Positions 23,536 to 28,580 of a stretch of 28,580 bases of DNA are shown one piece after another. A program made the position numbers and the translations under genes. The DNA lies in NCBI GenBank assembly GCA_964510345.1, contig CAZEBB010000023.1, forward strand, positions 1 to 28,580, in the 5' to 3' direction. The notes beneath the pieces are model-generated. The model was given only the letters and a program-made list of their open reading frames with translations, searched no databases and had not been told where the DNA came from. The stretch comes from JAAYQA01 sp964510345 (GTDB lineage Bacteria > Bacillota > Clostridia > Tissierellales > Peptoniphilaceae). Each line of letters opens with the position of its first letter. Position 1 is the stretch's first letter.

Positions 23536-24171
23536 TCAGTCAGCGAAATCTTGCATGGCAACTCGCAATGCCTCTACATCGCTTTGTGCATCCTCGCTCT
23601 GCATCAAGTACCGCACGACGCACACACCATGTGCGCCGCTGCCCTTCAGGATCGACACATTATCGGCGCGTAGGCCTCCGATCGCGTACACGGGGATGTT
23701 CACGTGCTGCACGATCTGCGCCAGCGTCTCCACGGATGTGCGGACCGGGTTATCGTGCGTGGTCGTATCATAGATAGCCCCGACACCTAAGTAGTCTGCG
23801 CCATCGACTTCGGCTTGCATGGCGGCTTCGACGGTCTTTGCCGTCGCTCCGATGATCTTGTCTTTTCCGAGAATCTCTCGTGCCATCGCCACGGGCAGAT
23901 CATCTGCACCCAAGTGCACGCCGTCTGCATCGGCCGCTAAGCAAATGTCGACGCGGTCGTCGATCACATAGGGCACTCCGTGTTTCTTGGCGATCGCTCC
24001 GACGCGCCGTGCGATCTCCAGCATCTCTTTTGTGCTGCCTGTCTTCTCACGAAGTTGCAGGATATCGATCCCCGATTGGCACATCGCGTCGATCTGCTGA
24101 TAAAACGTCTCCTCCGACAAGCCTCTCTTATCAGTAATCGCGTACACAATTCCTTTTTTCTTATCAAACAT
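23536..24171 (-). CDS. thiE: Thiamine-phosphate synthase ThiE
   Basis: A 211-residue TIM-barrel enzyme joining HMP-pyrophosphate with thiazole phosphate to form thiamine phosphate. Motifs: YAITDKRGLS, GIDILQLREKTGSTKEML, PYVIDDRVDICLAADADGVHLGADDLP, IGATAKTVEAA, DYLGVGAIYDTTTHDN and VYAIGGLRADN. In most ThiE proteins the GAIYDTTTH-region reads GPIFPTxTK, so this copy is slightly divergent at the phosphate/HMP loop. It overlaps the end of thiM by 8 bases. Last gene of the riboswitch-controlled operon. Confidence 0.95.
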   Translation of the reverse strand: MFDKKKGIVYAITDKRGLSEETFYQQIDAMCQSGIDILQLREKTGSTKEMLEIARRVGAIAKKHGVPYVIDDRVDICLAADADGVHLGADDLPVAMAREILGKDKIIGATAKTVEAAMQAEVDGADYLGVGAIYDTTTHDNPVRTSVETLAQIVQHVNIPVYAIGGLRADNVSILKGSGAHGVCVVRYLMQSEDAQSDVEALRVAMQDFAD

Positions 24172-24964
24172 CGTCTACCTCCCACCGTCCTTCTTTTTCT
24201 ATGATCTCATCCGTCAGCGCATCGATACGGCTGATAAAAAACGAATAGTAAAACCCGATGCCCAGCCCCGTCTTCTCACAACGTGCAATAGCCTGCGCTC
24301 CCGCGATGCCGTTCACCAGACACCCCATCACCGCCCCTTGAAGCGGATCGATCGCCGAAAACAGCCCGACCAGCGCACTTCCGATGCACCCCGTACCGGT
24401 GACCTGCTGCATCGCGGGGTGCCCGTTGAAAACGCGATACAATTTCCTACCATCCGTGATCCAATCTGTCTTTCCTGAGGCTATGGCAATTCGGCACCGC
24501 TTGGCTACGAGCTCTTGTAAGCTCTCCTGCAAGGCTTCTCCTGTGGTGGCGGTGGCGTCCACCCCGCGCGACGTATCTCGTCCATGTGCCAATGCCACGA
24601 TCTCTGATGCATTGCCCTTGATGATGTCGATCGGCGCGATCGCCGCCAATTCATTCGCTTGGCGCCTTCGACTCTCCGATGCGCCGCAACCGGTGATATC
24701 CAACGTGAAGGGGATCCCTTTCTTCGCAGCGACTTCTCTGGCGAGGAAGATCGCATCCATACGGTCTCTCGTCTGATTCCCCAAGTTGGCGTACACGAGG
24801 TCCGCATTCTGCACGATCGCCCGCATCTCCTCCGGGTTTTCCGCCATCATCGGGCTGGCACCTAAGGCCAAGCTCACATTGGCACACTCCGCCTTCACCA
24901 TGTCGTGCACCAGACCGTGCGCGAGAGGATGGCGATCGCGCAATTTCTTCAGCATTTGGTTCAT
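24164..24964 (-). CDS. thiM: Hydroxyethylthiazole kinase ThiM
   Basis: A 266-residue ribokinase-like enzyme that phosphorylates the thiazole moiety for ThiE. Motifs: PLAHGLVHDMVKAECANVSLALGASPMMA, LVYANLGNQTRDRMDAI, PFTLDITGCGAS, DIIKGNASEIVALA and the nucleotide/anion-hole motif VTGTGCIGSALVGLF. Many ThiM proteins read HNITN and DPVGxG where this one has HGLVHDM and DITGCGAS, a known kind of variation. The start ATG (24962-24964) overlaps the thiW stop as ATGA and has GGAGG about 10 bases upstream; the frame is open further upstream inside thiW but that part is a shadow. Confidence 0.93.
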   Translation of the reverse strand: MNQMLKKLRDRHPLAHGLVHDMVKAECANVSLALGASPMMAENPEEMRAIVQNADLVYANLGNQTRDRMDAIFLAREVAAKKGIPFTLDITGCGASESRRRQANELAAIAPIDIIKGNASEIVALAHGRDTSRGVDATATTGEALQESLQELVAKRCRIAIASGKTDWITDGRKLYRVFNGHPAMQQVTGTGCIGSALVGLFSAIDPLQGAVMGCLVNGIAGAQAIARCEKTGLGIGFYYSFFISRIDALTDEIIEKEGRWEVDDV

Positions 24965-25461
24965 CGCAATGTATCCTCCATCATTTCGCGGAAAAATCGC
25001 ATCCGTTTCATCGAGTGAATGAATAAGAGCCCCAGCTGTCCGCCGATCGTCGTCCCCAAAATGAAACTCGGCACATACGTAAACAGCGCGATCTCCCCCA
25101 TCCCGTACACGAAACGCATCAGCGGAAACGACAGCAGTGACCCGATGATTCCCGTGCCGATCCACTCGCCGAGCGCGGCATACCCCGGTCGTTTTCCTTT
25201 CTTGTACAGCCAGCCCGCTATAAATGCGCCGAAGACGGAACCCGTCAATGCCAATCCGTTGATCCCCATCAGCGCCATGCGAAGCGCGCTGATCCCCAGT
25301 GCCACGGCCAGTGCACCCCACGGTCCCGTGGTCACCGCGGCGATGACATTGATAAAGTGCTGCATCGGCGCCATACCGGGTACTCTCAGGATCGGGGACA
25401 GGACAAAGCCGATCGCGATGAGCATCGCCATCCACAATCGTTTTCGCAATTTGTTGTCCAA
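24961..25461 (-). CDS. thiW: ECF transporter substrate-binding component ThiW (thiazole uptake)
   Basis: A 166-residue membrane protein with five to six helices, the S component of an energy-coupling factor importer. Motifs: FVLSPILRVPGMAPMQHFINVIAAVTTGPWGAL, typical of ThiW, and ALTGSVFGAFIAGWLYKKG. ThiW is thought to import the thiazole moiety, which ThiM and ThiE then use. The shared EcfAAT module is not in the window. It starts at TTG (25461) with GAGGAGG 5 bases upstream; no better ATG exists. First gene after the TPP riboswitch and overlapping thiM by four bases. Confidence 0.92.
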   Translation of the reverse strand: MDNKLRKRLWMAMLIAIGFVLSPILRVPGMAPMQHFINVIAAVTTGPWGALAVALGISALRMALMGINGLALTGSVFGAFIAGWLYKKGKRPGYAALGEWIGTGIIGSLLSFPLMRFVYGMGEIALFTYVPSFILGTTIGGQLGLLFIHSMKRMRFFREMMEDTLR

Positions 25462-25475
25462 AACAACCTCCTCAT

Positions 25476-25503
25476 AAAAAAAGCACCCCCATTGCGGGGG
25501 TGC
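25476..25503 (-). terminator. Riboswitch-controlled terminator before thiW
   Basis: Minus strand GCACCCCC-gcaat-GGGGGTGC followed by TTTTTTT, a perfect 8-bp stem about 19 bases after the riboswitch core and just before the thiW ribosome binding site. This arrangement implies transcription attenuation when thiamine pyrophosphate is bound. Confidence 0.9.
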
Positions 25504-25521
25504 AAAATTCGGCGCATTCTT

Positions 25522-25600
25522 TGCTTTCTTTCGATGGTATTATCCATTTCAAGTTCAAAGGGTCCACTTCCGTGTCTCAGCCTAACGCGCCCCTAGCATG
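25522..25600 (-). promoter_or_regulatory. TPP (thiamine pyrophosphate) riboswitch
   Basis: Minus strand shows the THI-box landmarks in order: GCTAGGGG at the 5' side, GGCTGAGAC, then GACCCTTTGAACTTGA, then ATGGATAATACCATCG, closing with AAGAAAGCA that pairs with the 5' end. It controls the thiazole salvage operon thiW-thiM-thiE. Edges are approximate by a few bases. Confidence 0.93.
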
Positions 25601-25605
25601 CTTTC

Positions 25606-25634
25606 ATTGTACGCTTCGGGCACGGAAAATACAA
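25606..25634 (-). promoter_or_regulatory. Promoter of the thiWME operon
   Basis: Minus strand -10 TACAAT (plus 25606-25611), 17-base spacer, -35 TTGTAT (plus 25629-25634). The predicted start falls right at the first base of the riboswitch, which supports it although the -35 is weak. Confidence 0.6.
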
Positions 25635-25641
25635 GTTTGGG

Positions 25642-26613
25642 TTACAGGCTTTGCGCGGCGGTGATCAGTGCGAGCTTGTAGACGTCCTCTTCGCTACAGC
25701 CGCGGGACAGGTCGTTGACCGGCTTGTTCATGCCCTGTAAGATGGGGCCGACCGCTTCGTAACCGCCTAAGCGCTGCGCGATCTTGTAGCCGATATTGCC
25801 GGCTTCCAAGCTCGGGAAGATAAAGGTGTTGGCGTGTCCGGCGACCGGTGAATCCTTCGCTTTCGATTTCCCGACGGATTCTACATACGCGGCGTCAAAC
25901 TGCAATTCGCCGTCGATCAGAAGGCTCGGGTCCTTCTCTTTTGCGATCTTCGTTGCCTCTTCGACGCGTTTCGTTTCGTCTGATTCTGCGGAACCCTTCG
26001 TCGAGAAGCTCAACATCGCGATGATCGGGTCGATACCGAATGATTTTGCCGTCTTTGCACTCAGAATCGCATTCTCAGCCAGATCGTTTGCGTCCGGAGC
26101 GATCGTGATCGCACAGTCGGACATCAGGAGTTTTTCTTCACCTTTGACCATGATGAAGATCCCCGACGTCTTGCCGAAACCGGGCTGCATCTTAATGATC
26201 TGCAGTGCCGGGCGCACGGTATCCGAAGTCGCGTGCATGGCGCCCGAAACCAAACCGTCCGCTTCATCCGTGTAGACGAGCATCGTGCCTAGGTAGTTGA
26301 CGTTTTCACGTAAGAGTTTTGCCGCATCCTCCGCGGTGATCTTTCCTTTTCTGCGCTCGACGAATTTTTCCGTGAGTGCATCGGTGCCCTCATAAGTCGC
26401 CGGATCGATATGGCGCATGCCGTCCAGCGTGACGCCAATCTCCTTCGCCGTTTGCTGCACTTTCTCCGTGTCGCCCAATACGATCACGTTCATAATGTCA
26501 TCTTGTACCAAGCGGGCACAGGCTCCCAATACGCGGGCATCGACGCCCTCCGGAAACACCAGTGTCGGCTTTTGCGCTTTGACCTTCTCTTTGATTTGTG
26601 CAAACAGATCCAT
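25642..26613 (-). CDS. pta: Phosphate acetyltransferase
   Basis: A 323-residue single-domain enzyme converting acetyl-CoA and phosphate to acetyl phosphate, the step before acetate kinase and ATP formation in fermentation. Motifs: PTLVFPEGVDARVLGA, GTMLVYTDEADGLVSGAMHATSDTVRPALQIIK, FIMVKGEEKLLMSDCAI, PIIAMLSFSTKGSAES, GELQFDAAYVESVGKSKAKDSPVAGHANTFIFPSLEAGNIGYKIAQRLGG and VGPILQGMNKPVNDLSRGCS. The start is ATG 26613 with AGGAGG 6 bases upstream; an upstream GTG at 26637 would contain that site. It is transcribed alone; ackA is not adjacent. A TATACT -10 lies at plus 26646-26651. Confidence 0.96.
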   Translation of the reverse strand: MDLFAQIKEKVKAQKPTLVFPEGVDARVLGACARLVQDDIMNVIVLGDTEKVQQTAKEIGVTLDGMRHIDPATYEGTDALTEKFVERRKGKITAEDAAKLLRENVNYLGTMLVYTDEADGLVSGAMHATSDTVRPALQIIKMQPGFGKTSGIFIMVKGEEKLLMSDCAITIAPDANDLAENAILSAKTAKSFGIDPIIAMLSFSTKGSAESDETKRVEEATKIAKEKDPSLLIDGELQFDAAYVESVGKSKAKDSPVAGHANTFIFPSLEAGNIGYKIAQRLGGYEAVGPILQGMNKPVNDLSRGCSEEDVYKLALITAAQSL

Positions 26614-26722
26614 TCGTAACCTCCTCGATTTATTCACTTATTTACAGTATAACACTTCTATTCTAGAAATCGGAACTGCTTGATTGGATTCTGCTTCTAT
26701 ACACATTCTATGAAGGGGGGGC

Positions 26723-26753
26723 GGGAGTTAGTTGATAATATCAACCAACTCCC
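26723..26753 (-). repeat. Long perfect hairpin followed by a C-run
   Basis: A 14-bp inverted repeat (26723-26736 with 26740-26753, 3-base loop). It is fully paired on the minus strand if one G-U wobble is allowed; on the plus strand that pair is A-C. It lies just after the small membrane protein gene, where a terminator is expected, but the minus-strand 3' flank is CGCCCCCCC rather than a T-run. Hence it may be an mRNA-end stabiliser or a transfer boundary rather than a classic terminator. Confidence 0.5.
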
Positions 26754-26769
26754 AGTAAGGGGATCTCGA

Positions 26770-27156
26770 TTATTCACTATGACTATATTTACGAATTACA
26801 AATAACAAAGAAATTAGAGTTAGTAGGATCAGGGCAATACATATTGTTACAATATTATTGAGGGAATCAAATGTCACGCTTTTCCACCATGATAATTCTG
26901 CTACCTTTGTGACTGTCTTAATACCATCAACATAATCTATCACAAATAGCGATCTCATCAGTGAGTTTGTAAATCCATCAAGCAAGCATAACAACGCAAT
27001 GAAGAAATAACCACCTCTCAAGAATTTTCGAACAAATACTTTTTTGTCGCTTCTAACCTTCTCAAATCGATACATATTTCCTTGTCCTTTTATAGCCACA
27101 TATAGAAGATATATACCGACGATATATTGGTAAGAATCTAGTATTGCATGGTCCAT
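26770..27156 (-). CDS. Hypothetical membrane protein, 128 residues
   Basis: I do not recognise this protein. It has about three hydrophobic segments (near residues 10-24, 48-64 and 100-121), a basic stretch RFEKVRSDKKVFVRKFLRGG between the first two and a short hydrophilic tail ending RKYSHSE. Base composition is AT-rich, unlike genes left of 26640 but like the KDG kinase upstream. It starts 43 bases after the kinase gene in the same direction, with AAGGG 5 bases before the ATG, so it may be co-transcribed. Nothing allows a function to be named. Confidence 0.65.
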   Translation of the reverse strand: MDHAILDSYQYIVGIYLLYVAIKGQGNMYRFEKVRSDKKVFVRKFLRGGYFFIALLCLLDGFTNSLMRSLFVIDYVDGIKTVTKVAELSWWKSVTFDSLNNIVTICIALILLTLISLLFVIRKYSHSE

Positions 27157-27199
27157 GTCGACCCTTCTTTCTTAAATCTCAGTACTTGAGGCCTTTCAA

Positions 27200-28222
27200 T
27201 TATCTTTGCACTCGACCAGAACTATCGCCTTCCATTAAAGCAGTTACTTCTGCGACTGTCGAACGATTGAAATCACCTTGAATCGTTTGTTTAAGGCATG
27301 AAGCAGCAACGGCAAAATTTATAATATCTTGTGGAGCATAGCCATTAATACTTGCGTAAATTAAGCCTCCACCAAATGAATCACCACCACCCACACGGTC
27401 CCATAAACGAATATTGTATTCAGGAGAGTAATAGTAATCTGTTCCGTCGTAATACATACCTGCCCAACCATTGTCGTTTGCAGAAATCGAAGAACGTAAT
27501 GTTATTGCAACCTTATCGCATCCGAATTGCTCTTTGATTTGGGAAGCAACATCTTTATAGCTCTCATGTGAAAGCTCCCCAGATTCTACATTTGTGCCCT
27601 TTGCCTTAATCCTTAGAACCTTATCTGCATCTTCTTCATTGGCTATACAAACATTCACAAACTTCATTATCTCCGACATCGTCTCATATGCTTGGTCTGT
27701 GGTCCAAAGATTTTTTCGGTAGTTCAAGTCACAACTAACAACTATTCCTTTTTCTTGAGCTTTTTTGCAGGCAGTTAAGCAAATAGCTGGCAAATCTGGA
27801 GATAAAGCTGGAGTAATTCCTGTAAAATGGAACCAGCCAACCCCTTCAAAAATTGAATCCCAATCATAATCTGATGCCTTTGATTCTGCGATAGAAGAAT
27901 GCTTCCTATCATATACGACTTTTGAAGGCCGTTGTGATTGTCCCTTTTCAACATAATAAACACCCATTCGATCACCCTGCAGACGAATCAGGGATGTGTC
28001 CACTCCAAAATATCTGAGCGCATTGATAGCCGCCTTCCCGATGGGATTATCAGGCAATGCGGTAACAAATGCAGCATCACATCCAAAATTTGCTAAAGAT
28101 ACTGCAACGTTAGCCTCTCCACCCCCAAAGGTAGCCTCAAAACTTCCGTTCTGTAAAAATCGATGACCATCTTGTGGCATCAGACGGAGCATAAGTTCTC
28201 CAAAAGTAAGTACTTTTTTCAT
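27200..28222 (-). CDS. kdgK: 2-dehydro-3-deoxygluconokinase, PfkB family
   Basis: A 340-residue sugar kinase that phosphorylates 2-keto-3-deoxygluconate to KDPG. PfkB signatures: N-terminal FGGGEANVAVSLANFG, the GWFHFTGITPALSP region, VSCDLNYRKNLW, and the C-terminal DRVGGGDSFGGGL with catalytic Asp (GAGD reads GGGD here). The KDG assignment rests on similarity to long PfkB-type KdgK proteins and on the aldolase gene 10 bases upstream, which acts on the product. AGGAGG lies before the ATG. AT-richer than the rest of the window, suggesting separate ancestry. Confidence 0.9.
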   Translation of the reverse strand: MKKVLTFGELMLRLMPQDGHRFLQNGSFEATFGGGEANVAVSLANFGCDAAFVTALPDNPIGKAAINALRYFGVDTSLIRLQGDRMGVYYVEKGQSQRPSKVVYDRKHSSIAESKASDYDWDSIFEGVGWFHFTGITPALSPDLPAICLTACKKAQEKGIVVSCDLNYRKNLWTTDQAYETMSEIMKFVNVCIANEEDADKVLRIKAKGTNVESGELSHESYKDVASQIKEQFGCDKVAITLRSSISANDNGWAGMYYDGTDYYYSPEYNIRLWDRVGGGDSFGGGLIYASINGYAPQDIINFAVAASCLKQTIQGDFNRSTVAEVTALMEGDSSGRVQR

Positions 28223-28232
28223 TAATATCCTC

Positions 28233-28580
28233 CTAAGATTGAACTAAATGAATGGCAAATCCGCCGATTTCATCCCGAAAATAAATTGCTTTTAATTTTC
28301 CCGCTGTGTCGTATTTTGCAGAGTCTTCACGCATCGTAGCACCTATCTCAGTAAAGTAGCGTACCGCTCGATAAATTGAAGTCGTCCGTAGACCAATATG
28401 GCCATTTTGTCCAAATCCTACCGATTTGTTAACTTCGATCATGTCGTCAATAAAAATTGAGGAATTTCCTTCTCTAAGACTACCATTCAGTAGATAAGCA
28501 AATTCATCTGCGACACTCCGTGCCTCATCTTCCCCTTCCGAATTCAAACCTATGTGTGCAATCTCCAGTCCTAGCATTGC
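28233..28580 (-). CDS. KDPG/KHG aldolase with C-terminal VOC-like domain (5' end outside window)
   Basis: Only the last 115-116 codons are visible, and the frame is open to the window edge. The segment LEIAHIGLNSEGEDEARSVA ... GNSSIFID ... GQNGHIGLRTTSIYRAVRYF ... DEIGGFAIHLVQS is a vicinal-oxygen-chelate (glyoxalase-like) fold. I recognise it as the extension found at the C-terminus of a subgroup of Firmicute 2-dehydro-3-deoxyphosphogluconate aldolases. The Met at 28577 is probably internal. It lies 10 bases upstream of kdgK, so the pair would convert KDG to pyruvate and glyceraldehyde 3-phosphate. A stand-alone VOC protein is the alternative; the sequence right of the window decides. Confidence 0.75.
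   Translation of the reverse strand, partial: AMLGLEIAHIGLNSEGEDEARSVADEFAYLLNGSLREGNSSIFIDDMIEVNKSVGFGQNGHIGLRTTSIYRAVRYFTEIGATMREDSAKYDTAGKLKAIYFRDEIGGFAIHLVQS

Noticed and set aside
24965..25435. Upstream extension of the ThiM reading frame to 423 residues
   Set aside because: This part overlaps thiW completely in another frame, is Arg/Asp-rich shadow sequence, and the ATG at 24964 has a good ribosome binding site and the ATGA overlap.

Overview
The window reads as a chromosomal segment of an anaerobic, amino-acid-fermenting member of the Firmicutes (Clostridia in the broad sense). The main reason is a complete D-proline reductase (prd) gene set, the proline-consuming arm of Stickland fermentation, including a selenoprotein. 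A phosphate acetyltransferase, a YtrA-type regulator, a CtsR-type operator, Gram-positive Pho boxes and strong AGGAGG ribosome binding sites fit this. Most of the window looks GC-rich (above half in the lines sampled by eye); the last 2 kb is visibly AT-richer. I cannot name the species; a Peptostreptococcales or Anaerovoracaceae-like organism is a guess.

Layout, left to right. 1-135: start of a lipoprotein gene running off the window. 234-7055 (minus): phosphate operon pstS-pstC-pstA-pstB-phoU-response regulator-sensor kinase-xth, tightly packed, with four Pho-box repeats upstream of pstS and a terminator after xth. The PstS domain halves are in circularly permuted order. 7183-9198 (plus): YtrA-type regulator with its own operator, then an ABC ATPase and permease. 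9197-10044 (minus): HpcH/HpaI aldolase with a dyad inside its promoter spacer. 10051-10160: GC-rich inverted-repeat element. 10165-13775 (minus): dnaJ/cbpA-clpB stress operon under a CtsR-like operator; clpB holds a 10-N assembly gap. 13797-15104 (minus): rpoN (sigma-54).

15131-21669 (minus): prd operon, order prdC-prdA-small protein-prdB(Sec)-prdD-prdE-permease, starting at a near-consensus sigma-54 promoter and ending in a terminator directly before rpoN. The permease gene is broken by one in-frame TAA. 21747-23464 (minus): prdR, the sigma-54-dependent activator. Cis promoter, activator and sigma factor are therefore all in one place. PrdD and PrdE together match PrdA, divided exactly where PrdA is self-cleaved to make its pyruvoyl group.

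23500-25634 (minus): thiW-thiM-thiE thiazole salvage operon behind a TPP riboswitch and terminator. 25642-26613 (minus): pta. 26723-28580 (minus): AT-rich segment with the end of a KDPG aldolase carrying a C-terminal VOC domain, a KDG kinase and a small unknown membrane protein, probably of different origin.

No intergenic stretch exceeds 300 bases. I saw no rRNA, tRNA, CRISPR array, insertion sequence or phage gene.
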